Assembly (NCBI RefSeq): GCF_910596095.1
Contig: NC_056553.1
Location: forward strand, 18,189,725 to 18,253,724
Source: Thunnus maccoyii
Lineage: Eukaryota; Chordata; Actinopteri; Scombriformes; Scombridae
Direction of reading: 5' to 3'
DNA length: 64,000 bases
The translations under genes and the position numbers were made by a program. Shown in pieces: positions 35,581 to 49,375 of the stretch; position 1 is the stretch's first letter; each line of letters starts with the position of its first letter. Below the pieces are notes generated by a model. The model saw nothing but the letters and a program-made list of their open reading frames with translations, did no database searches and was not told where the DNA came from.

Positions 35581-38500
35581 ATATAACAAAACAAAGAACA
35601 CTTAAAATTAAAACATTTAAACATTTGAATTATGAGGAAGTAGACAATGTCAAAGAGAAAACCATTTTCATAACTTACATCATCATTTGTGTTTGAGCAC
35701 ATATACAAAGGTTATGACAGCTGTGTAGTTGACTGCTGATTTAATGTGTCATCCAGCACAATGGTGGCTCTGTAAAAGTTACATTTTGAAACAACTTACA
35801 ACTGACTTGTGTCACTTATTTAGTGATGAAATTGTAATAACACAAATAAACACATGTGAAGCGAGAGAAACATTTTCATCACTGAGGTTTTCTCATCGGT
35901 CCAGTAATGCAGAGCAGCAGCACACAAGTCAGCAACAACAACTGAGTATATGTGCACAATACATGAAGTTAACATATCATCTGTTCAAATCAATACATTA
36001 TTTTAGTGATTTATATAATATATTCTACATATTAATGAATATAGACCTGCAGTGAGTCATGTGGTTAAAATACTCAGGATATTAGCAGTAAGGGTGAGAA
36101 CTGTTTGTATTTGTTGTAAACTTGTGTCACTCAAGTCCAAATGAACTTCCTCTGTAGGTCTTAAAACACAGGAAGTTTTAAATTGCAAAAGCTAAAAAGG
36201 GAAGTCGTTCAGTTGGACTGTTGCATTACAGTTCAGCTTAATAAACTGAAAGATTTCACTTGAAATCACCAGTCATCTTATCCTGTCCTACTTCTGAGTA
36301 CAAGTGTTGTTTTAATAAACCATTACAGTAACTCACAAATGTTATGCTAACATACTAAACTAAGATGGTGAACATTATACCTTCTAAACATCAGCATCGT
36401 CACGGTGAGCATGTTAGCATGCTGATGTCAGCTTAAAGCACGGTCAAAGTATAGCCTCACAGAGCAGCTCGCATGGCTGTAGACTCTTAGTCTTGTTGTC
36501 CTAAACTAGCATCACAGTTTATCTTTGTCACATTAATCTGCTGAATCAAAGGTGACCTTACAGTCAACACTTTGTTACATGAACAGACAGGAAATTAGAG
36601 TTGGAGCTTTTGTGTTGACTCATTTGGTCCTGTGTGAGACTTATTGATCAACCAGCTAATTAACTGATTTGGATTTTTTCACTGATGATAAAACTCTTTC
36701 AGCTGCAGTAAATTCACTACAAATCACTAAGACCCCACTGTCTCTGTGCTGTTTCATTTCCACAGGACACAGTAGAAGCAGACTATGTCAACACAGTGAT
36801 GGAGTTGTCATCATGAGCCATGAGGAGAGGAAGACCACATGTTCATCATCAGTAGAATTACATGATATCCAGTATTGTCTATTCTGTATTACATGCTTAT
36901 TCATCATTTACATTTGTTAGTGTTCCACTTACAAGAAGGAAGATAACTGCTTCCTCCAGGGCAGTAAATATGAAATAGTCTTACTTTGTATAAGCTTTGA
37001 AAGATGAACAAGATGATCCCAGACTTCATCAGCATGTTAAAGTAGTTTTGTTTCTGCAGTGCATTTCTTCTTTTTTCTTCTGAGAGTCAACATAACATCT
37101 TCATTACTAATATTGGACTGATTCATGGCACCAGTAGTTTTTCTTTTGTTTTTAAGATGTCAAAAACATAATTAAACCATGTTATTAATACAATTAATTA
37201 GTAATGAAATGAAATGACTGTTAAAATGTGAACTTTCAGATTTCTTGCCAAGAAGCTTTTCATGAAGTGTTTAGGAGAAAAGTATTTTTATCACTTATTC
37301 TGTCATTTGTTTTAGCACATTTACACAGGTAAAGGTTGATGATAGCTGCAGATGACGGATTTCTTAATGTCATATTTACAGCACAGAAGTCAGCAAAGAC
37401 ACTGTGGTAACTGTGTGCAAAAAACATTGTTATGATTTCAGCTGATTAATTGTGTCATTATTGTAATTCATGTGATATATTCTATACATATCAATAATAA
37501 AGAAGATTAAGCATACAGGCGTGCAATGAGTTCTGTTAAATGTGTTTTAGAGTGAATTTGTCATTTGAAAACTTAAGTTTTCACCAAATCTGACTTCCTT
37601 CCTCACAGGATATCATTTGCATGTGAACTGTTTGTATGTAGTGTTTTAATCTCTAAGTTCAGATGATATCCAGAAGCTTTTGAACCAAAAAAGATGAACA
37701 AAGAGAAGTTTAGATGAAGAGAGAAGTTGATACATTGTTCTTTACAATTCTACCAAGATTCACAAATTGCCTCACTTCACCTCAAAGTCATGAAATTAGA
37801 TGTTTCTTTCATTGTTTAGTGGTGGACTCATTTGATGAGGAAAACTTTACTTCTTGGCTCCTTTACTGTAAAACAAAATGTCTTCTAAAGGATAATCAAT
37901 TAAATCAGTGGTGGGCTAATGTTACAGAGACTAACCTGTGATCAGAGAGTCTTTTTCAATGTTCTGACTGGGATGTTTAAATTTCAATAGACCGCTGTGG
38001 GGAAAAACATCTAAAATTTCTTGCTTGTGTCTTACAGTACTGAAACAGGACGGTCTTGACATAAGCAAGAACTGGCCTTCTCATAGAAAATGAAAAGGAA
38101 AGGCAAAAGAGGGAAGAGATCAGGACATGAGACAAAGAGATGGAGAAGAACTGATTGTGAGGGATGAAGAACTGAGTGAGAAAGATGAAACAGAAGAAGA
38201 ATGAGAGGGACAGAAGCTGATGGGTAGAGATTAAGACTGAAAGACACTTTACACCTCGTGGTGTGTTTTCTCTCTGTTTACATCATTTCCAGAACAAAGA
38301 CACACTCAGTAAAATAGTTTTTGGCTATTTTCTGTCACTATTTACCTGCAGAAGTGATAAATACATTTCTCCGTTGCCACCCCATGTAAAACTTTCTAGA
38401 TCTGCCACTTCTGATTACTGTACTACTGTATTTGCAGGCCTCACTTATTATTGTTGTGTTCTCATCATTCTCCACCAGGCGACACTGTTGACCACAAAGA

Positions 38501-38625
38501 GGCAGTTTATGGTTCAGACCTCACATTTCATTTTTCCAGCTCTTCTTAACAATAAACAAAATGAAACTGCAAGTGACATTCAGTGAGTCCGCCACACTCC
38601 GATGACTGTTACTATAGCGATTCAC

Positions 38626-38630
<5 letters not shown>

Positions 38631-38661
<31 letters not shown>
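38631..38661. repeat. (TA)n microsatellite, unit E allele
   Basis: About 15 TA units at the site that holds roughly 70 in unit C. Confidence 0.9.
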
Positions 38662-38663
<2 letters not shown>

Positions 38664-38804
38664 TTCCTACTATTCACAGCTCTGTACAACTGCCCCGTAA
38701 AAAAAACGTGCTTCTGTTCACAAAGAAACAAGAATGCACGTTATCTGCTGCAGCACATCATCCGCAGATCACAAACGACACTATGAGTTGTTTCATTTCC
38801 ACAG

Positions 38805-38855
38805 GACACAGTAGAAGCAGAATATGTCAACAGAGCGATTGAGATCCAGACATAA
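38805..38855 (+). pseudogene. Second tail exon copy, unit E (open)
   Basis: Reads DTVEAEYVNRAIEIQT then stop, after a good acceptor (tttccacag). It is the only copy of the second tail exon with an intact YVN motif, but it lies in a unit without receptor exons. A transcript would have to reach it from an upstream unit. Confidence 0.4.
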
Positions 38856-39251
38856 GATTGATTGAGACATAAGATATAATGTTCACTATCAATAAAATGA
38901 TGTATTATTTTTATTCTTAATTCTACTTGTTTGTGTGATACTTATTAAAAATGATATTCTGGTGGATCCGTGTTTTGGCCGATAGACATTAAATGGTATT
39001 ACTTAGTGTGGAAAGATGAACTCCATGATTAGCCTTGCTGAATTAATCTAAATTTTTATCTTTTTGCCAGGAGAGCAATTAGAACACACTGTATGCTTTT
39101 TTCTGCAATTTGTTCCTGTATTGACAACACAAAATACAGACAGCTTCATCAATAATCTGAATAAGGTTGGGCTGATTTCTTGCCTATTTTCATGTTTTGT
39201 CTCACATTTTAAGATGAAAAGACTAATATTCTCTTATCTGATTAAAGCTTG

Positions 39252-40741
39252 TGTGGCAGAGTGGTGCCGTAAATTGCCTCGACAACGCCACCGGGGGGAT
39301 TTCACCCCGGAAATTATTAAATTGGGAGTTAGCTACAAGCAAATAAGCAAGACACAGGTTCAATAATAAATTCCACTTAGGCAGAGAACGTGTTCAATTA
39401 AAAATACTTTATTAAACAAAATGAGAAAAAGAAACAATCAAAGGGTAATTCGCTAAAAATGTCAGCCACCACAGCGGAACCCAGGAATTAATGGCACAGG
39501 AAGGCGAACCAAAAAAAGGGGTTGGAGACAGGGCTGAGGCTTACCAAGGCAGCACGGATCAAACCAAGGCAGGGAAATTCACAACAAAAGAAAAAACACT
39601 TGTGACAAAGCAAACCAGCGAACAAAATCGAGAGTGCGAAGGAAACCCACCACCGGGGGAGTGGACTGCTGCCTGGGTCCCCAGCACCTGTCAAATAGAA
39701 AGAAAATTAATATACAGCAAACAAAACAATACAAAAGCCCTGGTGGTGACACTACAATCTGACACAATTACATAGGCCCCAAATTAATATTTACAGAATG
39801 AAACACCCAAATAAACCAAATTGTTTTCATTCTTAACACAAATCAAAGAAGAAAATAACTAAGTAAGGGGAGTAATTATGTCAGTAAAATAAAATACACA
39901 CAAACGACCAATCTAAAAAGGTACAGACTGAGCGGCCTGTACGCAGGAGTCACCACGCAGCTCGGTCAGCCGGACAGCTGAGCCGCAGGGCATCAGCTGT
40001 GAAGCAGCAGCGGTGAAACAATAGTTGAAACAGCCACGGCGGAGACAGCATCAAAGCCGCAGCCGTATTTAGGGGGTGGTGGCCAGTGCTAAGCCATGCA
40101 CCTCTACAGCCTCTATAAAAAGGGCACAAATGATTTTTATTAAATCTGGTGAATGATTATTTTAAGGTGAGTTCCATTCATGGTTACTACCTACCAGCGG
40201 GCACCAGCACAGCCTCCCCGACGATAGGAGGGAGAAGTTGGCCTGTAGCGTTGCTTTGCTGCAAGGCAGCAATCAACATGCCAGTCAGCTGAGAGCCACA
40301 CGCACTGTTGTATAAGAAAGGCGGACAACGCCGACTCACCAAGGGAAACAAGAAGCGACCACGCCGGGCCCCGAGTGGGCCAAGCAGTCCCTCCACACCA
40401 ACAGCCAACTGCACGCACACAGAGAAACACCAGCGCTACCAGTGCGCACACAGCACCGACTGCGCACTTAAATGGGAGAGGGTACACTGGCAGAGCGCAT
40501 TACCTTTGAATAACAGTGAAGCACGTTGGCGGCAAGCAAACACGCCAAAATGCCCGCACTGCTTCACCACGCCAGGCTGCGGCCACCACACAACAGGATC
40601 ATCCAAGGGAGGATCGAGAGGAAGAGGTGCGATCAGGCACCTGCCTGTATAGGTGCGCTTGGTGCCACCCAGCAACAGTGCGCTAAGAACTGGCACAGTG
40701 CCACACGGTGGCATGGAGAGCCACTACATCATACGGCCACA
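39252..40741 (-). mobile_element. Solo LTR, copy 4 (after unit E)
   Basis: Complete copy, TGTGGCAG to CGGCCACA, with CTTG on both sides (39248-39251 and 40742-40745). 1490 bp. Closely similar to copies 1 and 2. Confidence 0.75.
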
Positions 40742-40769
40742 CTTGGATGATCAAGAAGATGGTTAAACA

Positions 40770-41185
40770 AATGATTCTTTTATTTAGCCTCACTCATGCT
40801 AGCAGCTCTTCTAATGTCAGCATGCTAACATGCTCATAATGATAATGCTAACATGCTGATACCAAGCAATTATATTGTTAACCATGTTCACCATGTTAGT
40901 TTGACCAATTAGCACTAAACAGCTGAGGCTGTTGGGAAAGTTGTTTGTCAGTTTGTTGTAAACCAAATTATTGGACAAATGTAAGTTTTGATCTGAGGCG
41001 TTAGATGAAAAGTCAGTGGATCATTAAAGTCAGTAGGATTCCTCCTCTGAGGACCATGAATGTCTGTTCAAAGTTTTGTGCCAATCCATGCAGGAGATGT
41101 TGAGATATTTGAGTCTGGACCAAAGTGATGGACCGACAGACAGACATTGTCATCCATAGAGCCAAATATTTATATAACAAAACAA
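40770..41185. repeat. Inter-unit interspersed repeat (before unit F, type 2)
   Basis: Type 2 version. Just after it about 150 bp found before C and E are missing ('cttaaaattatccatccagc'). Confidence 0.5.
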
Positions 41186-42132
41186 AGAACACTTAAAATT
41201 ATCCATCCAGCACAATGGTAGCTCTGTAAAAGTTACATTTTGAAACAACTTACAACTGACTTGTGTCACTTATTTAGTGATGAAATTGTAATAACACAAA
41301 TAAACACATGTGAAGTGAGAGAAACATTTTCATCACTGAGGTTTTCTCATCGGTCCAGTAATGCAGAGCAGCAGCACACAAGTCAGCAACAACAACTGAG
41401 TATATGTGTACGATACATGAAGTTAACATATCATCTGTTCAAAGCAATACATTATTTTAGTGATTTATATAATATATTCTACATATTAATGAATATAGAC
41501 CTGCAGTGAGTCATGTGGTTAAAATACTCAGGATATTAGCAGTAAGGGTGAGAACTGTTTGTATTTGTTGTAAACTTGTGTCAAAGGAACTTCCTCTGTA
41601 GGTCTTAAAACACAGAAAGTTGACTCAGTTTTAAATTGCAAAAGCTAAAAAGGGAAGTCGGTCAGTTTGTCTGTTGCATCACAGCTCAGCTTAATAAACT
41701 GAAAGATTTCACTTGAATTCACCAGTCAAAGGATCTTACTGCTGCTCTGTTTTTGATGTGAGCTTGTTGGGTAAGACCTTCTTAACTTTTTTAACCCAGA
41801 GAGTTATATTATTCTGTTACTCCTCATGAACTGAAGTGGAAAATATTTGATATAACATCTTATTTGTTGGGCTTTGTTTTAGCAGAAATGGCATCTAAGA
41901 AATGAAAGATCACTGTAACATTTTACCATTAACAGATACCATAATCTCACTACTTTGGTATTATTTAGAATTTATATTGAATATAATATTTCATAGTTCT
42001 GCAGATTTACATCCCTGGTTTGAATGTGTGAATTTTAAGAGAAGAATTAGTTTTAATATAATGAATAAAAACTCCATAAAATGGTTAAAAGAAGAAAATA
42101 TTCCTGCATTTTTATGTTTGTAAATCCAGGTG

Positions 42133-45125
42133 ATGAGATTCATGGCAGCCCTGTCTACAAAGATGTTGACAGACAACATGTTACTGAGTGTCTTCTTTCT
42201 TACAGGTGAGCTGTTTGTTCACTCAGTTTTATTTGGAGACATTAACTCAAATCATTTACACTCTGAAACAAAGCAGAAAGACCAGAAACTTCTTACAACT
42301 GTTCACATCCTGACTGCAACGTCAAATGTTTTATTTTAAAACTGTTAACAGGACAAGAAAACATGCAACATACAGCTGCTGAACTGCATTTATTGTATCA
42401 TGAACCATCTCATCATGGAGATTTTTCTACTTTATGTTAATCATGACTCTGATCTCACAGGTGCTTTGGCTGCTTGTCCTCATATTTCACACCTCTTCAT
42501 TACTGCACCGCTGGAGATGGAAGCACTGAGTGGATCTTGTTTGCAAATCCCGTGTAACTTTAGTGCTGCACCGGGACAAACATTTGATGGCAGGAGAACA
42601 ACCATTGGAGTGTGGATTAAAAATGACCACAATTTTAAAAGCTATCCAAGAAATGTGATTTTCAACAGTGGTCAGACAGTTAACACCTATCCAATGAACA
42701 TTACTGGAAACCTGAGTCAGAATGACTGCACCACTCTGTTTTCCAGTTTAAACACAACATATACAGACAGATACTACTTCAGAATTGAGGGCAATGGATT
42801 CATGGCAACAGCTGTTTGTGATCCTGTTCAAATAACAGTCAAAGGTAAGAGAGTTTTCTTTTTTCAGTCATATTGTTGTTTAGAATAAAAAGGAAATCAG
42901 TTGCAGCTTTGGTCTGAACAGCAAACACCATGGCCCTAACCTTTACTGTGAAATTAAATATCTGATGTAGACTACAAAGAAAACTCAGCTGTGGTGAAAT
43001 GTGAGAGAAACCAGCCTGTGAACACATAGTCATTGGTTTGAAAGTCCTGACTCACAGTTGAATAATACCTGAATATTTATACATTTAATCAGTATCAAGT
43101 TATTTCAAATCCTCCATATTCATTGAGGGACAAAGTCTAAATGAATCAGTCTTAGTTTGTTTAAGTCACTGATTTTGACAGTTACTGTCTCAATAAATGC
43201 TCACAATACTCAACAACCTCTGACAGTTTCATGTCCCATGATGTGGTTTTTACAAATGGATGAAAATTAGCTGTAAAATAACTAACACTGACATGTAGTG
43301 TAAAGTCTGTGTTTGATTTTAAACCACAGATTCTCCTCCGAGCCCCAGAATTGAAATCTCAGGTGAGCTGAAGGAGAAGGAGTCTGTCACTATAACCTGC
43401 TCAGCTTTCACTCCCTGTCCACACTCCCCTCCTAAACTCACCTGGAATCTCCAACAAGACGCTCACAACAAAATAGAGGAAAACGCAAATCGAACCTTTA
43501 CGACTAAAATCCAGACGACCATCACTCTGTCTGACAAGCACGACGGATACAACATCACCTGTTCTTCCAGCTACTCTGTGAATGAAGGACAAAATGCTAA
43601 GTCAGCAAAGGAAAAAGTGACTCTCAGTGTTTCATGTAAGGCAACCAGAGTTTGTTATTGGATCCTGTCAAAACATGATGATTTATGGGATGTCAGCTGA
43701 TTTTTAATGAATAAAAATATTCACATTTTCTTCAGATGCTCCCAAAGACACCTCAGTGAGGATCAGTCCATCAGGTTTGGTGTCACCAGGTAGCTGGGTG
43801 AACCTGACCTGCTCCAGCAGAGCCAAACCTGCTGCCAACTTCACCTGGTACAAGATCAGCAAAGATGGAACCATGAAAGTATCTGAAGGAGACTTTTACA
43901 GCTTCAATGTGACAGATGGAGGAGTTTATCACTGTGTGGCCACAAATGATCTTGGTAATCAGACGTCAGAGATCGATCTGCCTATTAAAGGTAAATGCAG
44001 GACTGTACTGATTCCAGTTACTTTCATTAATGAAAAGTGGGACTTGTGTATGTTATATCTCTTCATGCTTATATTGCTTTTATTTCTATAAGGAAATGGG
44101 TCTTTGAAGCTGGGGGCACTTCTTGGAGGAATCTTTGTGATCATCATACTCATCTGCCTGGTTGTCTGTGTGTGGTGAGTATCACAAATTATAGCAGCTA
44201 AAATGACTCAGTTTCTGGCTCTTAAATTCCAGCCAAGCCCACGCTGACGATAAGAAACAGATTAGCTTGTGGTCTGTTATTTCTTTACGTGTCTGGAAAT
44301 CAACTTTTCTGATATTTCCTCTACATACCGATGAAAGTGTTTAACTCTGTGGTCTGAAAAAAGACATCAGAAGCATCACACTCACATTTCAATCTAGATT
44401 TTTCATTGATGATTTCTTTTTTCTTTTTCTTCTCTTTGTACAGCACTCTCATGTTTTTCAAGCGGTCCAAGTCAACGCATCCAACTCCACAACAGACTGA
44501 GGTGGGAAAATACTAAAACATTACTGTACAGTAATGCACTGTGTGTTGTGAGCATTTTAAAAATGCTCACAGTGACAGTGAGCTCAGTCCAGATGATTTC
44601 ACAAGTCTGTGTGGGAAAGACAGAAGACTGAGTTAAATGTGAAGAAATGCAACAAATGTGACAAAACATCCTCTTACAAATACACTAAGGTGGAAGGTGG
44701 AAGACTACGCAACCCACATGAGAGCAGACAATTTATCGTTTAGCTCTTTCTTGAAACAACATACGTTTTGTTGCTGTGATAATCTGTGATTATATGTGAT
44801 TATTCTGATCTTTAGTGAGAGAATGAGGTGACATTTAGAGGCTGAAACTCCACCTCCTGCTTCTCACAACACTTTTTGTTCGTTACATTTTTTGCAGAGT
44901 CAAACAGGTGAAGAAAAGCCAGCTACAACAGAAGAAGAACAGATCCATTATGGAGAGATCAGCTTCTCCAAGCGGAGACCTGGACCATCCTCTGACTCAG
45001 CGCAGGACAGTGGACAGCAGCAGGATACAGTGTATGCACAGGTCAAAGCATCCAAGCCAACAAACAGCTTAGCACAGACTGTGGACGGCCCAGAGGACCT
45101 GTATGCTACAGTGAAGAAAAAATGA
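42133..45125 (+). CDS. Siglec-like Ig receptor, unit F, ITIM/ITSM-bearing (inhibitory type)
   Basis: Exons are 42133-42205, 42461-42844, 43330-43635, 43736-43990, 44093-44174, 44444-44501 and 44898-45125. All are in phase and give 461 residues. Signal peptide 1-24; Siglec V-set 25-152 with Cys51, Cys56 and Cys114 and YYFRIE (Arg about 132, the sialic-acid contact in the family); C2 domains 153-254 and 255-339; helix about 345-366 (LLGGIFVIIILICLVVCVC) with no charged residue. The tail carries QIHYGEISF (Tyr404, ITIM), DTVYAQVK (Tyr432, ITSM TxYxxV) and EDLYATVKKK (Tyr455). Such tails recruit SHP-1/SHP-2 or SAP-type SH2 proteins. This is the classic inhibitory CD33/CD22-like form and the only one in the array. 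The 5'UTR exon ends at 41770; AATAAA at 45498. Orthology to a single mammalian Siglec is not implied. Confidence 0.87.
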
Positions 45126-45497
45126 GAGTTGTTTTGTTGTTTAAAGACAGATTACACTTGAGTACAATTCCTATTAAACATTACTTTAATTTTTATTCTT
45201 ACAAGATGTTATTTATGTCACTTATGTCAGAAAAAGATACTGGAGCCTGGACAGAAAAATTGTACTTTCACTGTAGTAGTATAAATGAATGAATATGACA
45301 CCAGGAGCAGTTCAGCACACACAGCAGCAGCGTAGCACACAAGATTAGATTTAAATTTAAGATGTTTTTCTAACAAGGTGTGAAGTATTTATTTTAGGAA
45401 ACAATGATCGTCTCTGCTCTGTCTGTGTGACCTATCCAGACAGAATCAGCAACATCCTGAGCAACCTCTTGTACAAACCTTTTTTCCTGTTCCTCAA

Positions 45498-45503
45498 AAT
45501 AAA
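45498..45503 (+). terminator. Candidate polyadenylation signal of unit F
   Basis: AATAAA about 370 bp after the stop, followed by a T-rich stretch. An ATTAAA variant at 45174 is an alternative. Confidence 0.4.
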
Positions 45504-45509
45504 TTTTAC

Positions 45510-47400
45510 ATCCTTAAAAAGAGAGTTTTTGAATGATTTCTTTGACAGCTTGTGTATTGTTTGTTCCATTTTCATCATATGTTTATTTGTACTTTAATTA
45601 GTGCAAAACTTGAGATGAAAACATTGTTTCTGATTTCAAACCCTATTTATTCTTTTCACTGTGATAAAAATTTGTTTAAGCACCTTTTAAAAATCTCCCA
45701 AAATTTCAAATGTCAACATGCCTTATATTGTATTAGTGGAGCAAGTACGGTAGAGTAATAATTGTGGCAACCACTTGAGATGAGAAAGGTGATGAAAAAT
45801 GAGTGTTTTGACAAAATCTAACTGAGCTTTCTACAGTTTTGAAACACAGCAGTGGTGTGGGTCCCTGCTCTGTGGGAACTAGAGGACACTTTTGCTGAGT
45901 GTGTCAGTGTTCAAACATTCAGCGGCTGCAAACTAAAATATGGCAATGAAAAGTACTGTTGGCATTTAAATCCACAGCTGCTTTGTTTGCATGGCAGATG
46001 CTGTCACAGTCTCTGAATTTACAGTGGGCAAGGTGTGGAAAAAAAATTCTCTCGTCTCTTTGAAGGATTAAAACTCAAAAGTTTACAAGACATCAACTAT
46101 CTAATTCCAATCCAACATGCAGGTTCTAGTGGCAGCTATTAGCACCACTAGCTGATGTAGTTGTAATGTTATACAGGAATGAATAATCACAACTTCAAAA
46201 GCAGATTATTTTAACCCACATTATCTCAAATCAAGGACTATTTTAATGCACAACTCAGAAGGCGATTTTTGCTCCTCAAGACTTGAAAGGGCCATTTTAG
46301 TTGAGGACTAGACCTCACTTCCCCTTAGAGTGAACTTGCAGCTCTCACTTACCCAGCACGCCTGATGAGAGATAATTACACAGACTGATGCGTCAGCATA
46401 TTTAAAAATAATTCCATCCAAAGTCAGACTAAAACTGAAACAAAAGCAAAGTATTTTGCAGAAGTCTAAACAAGTCACTTTCCATCGCTGAACATTTGAC
46501 TGTTAATTTTTTATTGCTTGTTTTTGTCAGTTGCTGAAAATAGAAAAAGGATTATTGATATAGGCTGCTTAAATATAATCACCTGATTGTGGGGACTGTA
46601 TGATGATAAATTTATTTTTAAAAAGACAAAAAGTGGGGTAGCAAAACCATAACTTTGCTCCCCCTAATTGAACAATGGGGATACATTTGCTCCACTTGCT
46701 CCATTGCTCAGGCGCCTATAAAGAAAAGAACACATTTCAACTGTTCATTTGTTATTGTGGGTTTGTTTGACTGTTGGGGTGATTTAGCTGACTGCCGCTG
46801 GAGTTGTATGTTGCAGTTCTTTAATGAAGGTTTATTGAGTTTGGCATCTGCTGTGTTCGAGTTTGCAGAATACGGGCCGATCTCGATTCTGTGTGCAGAA
46901 ACAAACAGCAGAGGGCGTCAGATCATCTGTTTCCACGTTCCTCACCGCTATACATCATTACTGACTTATTGGATTGATTGTATAGTAACTGTTATTTTTA
47001 GACTGAATGCTGTTTTACTGTAGATAACATTTACATAAATTGCTGGTGATTTAATTATTGCCATGCAGCGCGGTGGCTGCAAATGAAACAAAATGACTTC
47101 GATGGTTCAATATTGGTTGTAAATTATACTCCTCAGCTCTTGAATCTTGAAAATAGAACTTCATATGTACTGTATATTCCTGGATATGGAAGCTATCGCG
47201 CTTTTGAATCATTTGTGTTTTCCACTGATTGCAGGAATCTCCAGTGAAAGTAAAATCCGCTGTGGAGTTAAGATGTTATATCTGGGTGCAAGTTGTGTCT
47301 TTTAAGGAGGAAAAATGCTTTTGGCGATTTAAACAAGTTGTTCCCAGAGTGCCCCTCCTGCAATCACTGGTCCTAATTGTTTTTTGGGAGTAGGGCTATG
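45510..47400. other. Intergenic, no gene seen
   Basis: AT-rich. The longest open frame (46655-47023, plus) has no domain, no homologous unit and poor composition. No clear repeat ends. Confidence 0.5.
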
Positions 47401-47749
47401 ACGCCTGACTGACTGATGACATCACGCAGTCAGTCAACAGCTGGACCGCGGCGCGCTCAGATGACAGAGAGCGCAGCAGCACATCATTACATCCAGAGCA
47501 CCATCTGGAGGGAATATTAACTGTATGCTGTCAGGACTAACTCAGAAGGATTTTCATTTATTTCGTCTTAAAGGCGCAGCGAGGGACATTTGAAATAAGA
47601 ATCTCTGTCGGACCCCGGTCTGTCCTGTATCCACACACGTTTTTCCGCCTTGACTGAGTGAGATTTTACACAAAAAATTGAATTTTTCGATTTCACAAAG
47701 ACTATATTTCAGAGAGACAGCGCGTCTGATTCTATAAAGAGGATTAACC
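47390..47749 (+). promoter_or_regulatory. GC-rich 5' region of the nectin-like relic
   Basis: A locally CpG-rich patch (ggaccgcggcgcgctcag, near 47443) next to TGACATCA, a CRE-like site (about 47417), precedes the signal-peptide exon. This looks like a retained CpG promoter and 5'UTR. Confidence 0.35.
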
Positions 47750-48055
47750 ATGGAGAGACATGACGCCCGAAATTGGCATGACTGCACAAAAATGATCGGA
47801 CTGCTCTTCTTGGTCGCAACGACACTGCACGGTAAGAAACTGTCGCTTAAAAAAACTTACAGCTCATTATTAGCAACACTCTACCTTTAATTTCTTTTCT
47901 ACGCTTTGAAAAGGTTTGAGAGGGGACCAATTTAAACTTGACCACCAGCTGTCAGGGCGATGACAGAAGCACAACCAGCATTACGGTAAAGGCGTGAAGA
48001 ACTGATGTCCAAACAAAAGCAACGCTCTGGTGAACGTGATTTCATATGCATTCAA

Positions 48056-48130
48056 TAAATCAGTCAGTCATTCATTCAAGTCAGTCAGTTAGTCAGTCAG
48101 TCAATTATTCAATCAGTCAGTCAGTCAAGG
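48056..48130. repeat. (TCAG)n tetranucleotide tract
   Basis: Imperfect TCAG/TCAT repeats within the first intron of the nectin-like relic. Confidence 0.8.
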
Positions 48131-49349
48131 GTCAGATACACACTCATGCTGCAATTGTATTTCTTTTTCTCTGTTAGTATTTGATTACTTGATTATCAGC
48201 TCTAAACTGGGTTTGTGGTATACAATTCTAATAAAAATATTTGTTTCATCCTGAAATTGCAGCCTATTGTGCTGACTTGACACAGTATAATTTGTTGGAA
48301 TTGCTTGGTCCTGTAATTTGCTTTTCACAGTTGAAGCAAATAGACATCGGCCATTACGTGAATGCACAACTTAATATTTGACTAAACATATGGCTTTTTC
48401 CTGTAATAAAAAGTATTTGTCAATTATGCATCAACTGGATTCTGCAGGTGTGTAAATCATAGTCGAACAGGTGGATGAGACCAATTCACTGCAATCAAAC
48501 GAAACATAAAATGATAACGCAGGTCCACGTGCCTTGTTTGACTTGGGATCTAGTACAGTGTGACAATGATCCATAGTTAAAAAGATGTGAGATACCCAGG
48601 AAGTTTGCCAAGGAGAAAATTGTATATAAATAGATTGCAGTGCCTTTCTCTTCTCACTGCCAACGACTACCACTCAAGTTTCTCACAAAGAATACAGCGA
48701 TGTGTTCTAAAACCTTCTCCAGTTATGAACCTAAGGGCATAATGATAGATATTTAAGAGTAGAACACAGGTTGTGTTTGCTGCACTGCTGCTCATAACTG
48801 TTTACAATTTGAAGCTCTGGAGAGAAAAAAAGACAGGAGAGAGAGAGAGAGCGGGGGGGAAAGGATATTTGGAGATCAAGTTTTTTTTGTTGTTTTTTTG
48901 CCTGGCTGGTGACTCAAATTGTTTATCACTAATGATGTGCATTATCTTTTCCCTCAGGTGTCTTATTCCATTTTATCTCTGCAACCTTTAATCTTCTCTC
49001 CACCGTCCATCCTTGCATCAATCCAACTGTCCATCCAACCATCAGGTAAGCCTCAGAACTCGGCCTCCGTCATAACGGTGGAAGCAGGCACTAAGCTGGT
49101 TGTCGTGGCGTGATGTGAGTCTTTGGATGGCCACCCCGCTGCCCAGATCTCCTGGGTGACCACAGGTCAGCCAATGGCAATGGGACAACAGTGTCTAAGC
49201 CGGGTGCAGACAACACCTTGACAATGAGCAGCGACCACCACATGGTTCCCACAGCAGCCGATAACAGGAAAGACATCAGCTGCGTGCTGGCACACAGGAC
49301 TCAGGTCAAACCAGAGAGCCCCCCAGTGAAACTGGTGGTTCAGTGTAAG

Positions 49350-49375
49350 ACACCACACACACACACACACACACA
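49350..49375. repeat. (CA)n microsatellite
   Basis: About 12 CA units just after the second Ig-domain relic. Confidence 0.9.

Larger units (their letters stand above)
35690..39247 (+). pseudogene. Unit E: receptor gene remnant lacking all Ig and TM exons
   Basis: It has the same deletion junction as unit D ('ccagtcatcttatcctgtcc', near 36270), so both descend from one deleted copy. Upstream it has the single, type C promoter layout. The tail exon is intact at 36766-36816 (DTVEADYVNTVMELSS). Unlike D it keeps the full 3' flank, including a second tail exon at 38805-38855. Confidence 0.8.

Noticed and set aside
42133-45125. Naming the Siglec-like genes after specific mammalian genes (CD22, CD33, MAG)
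   Set aside because: Domain number and tail motifs fit the family, but orthology cannot be set without a tree.
46655-47023. 122-residue open frame on the plus strand between unit F and the nectin-like relic
   Set aside because: No recognisable domain, no duplicate elsewhere in the window and no splice context. Plausible by chance in AT-rich DNA, though not excluded.
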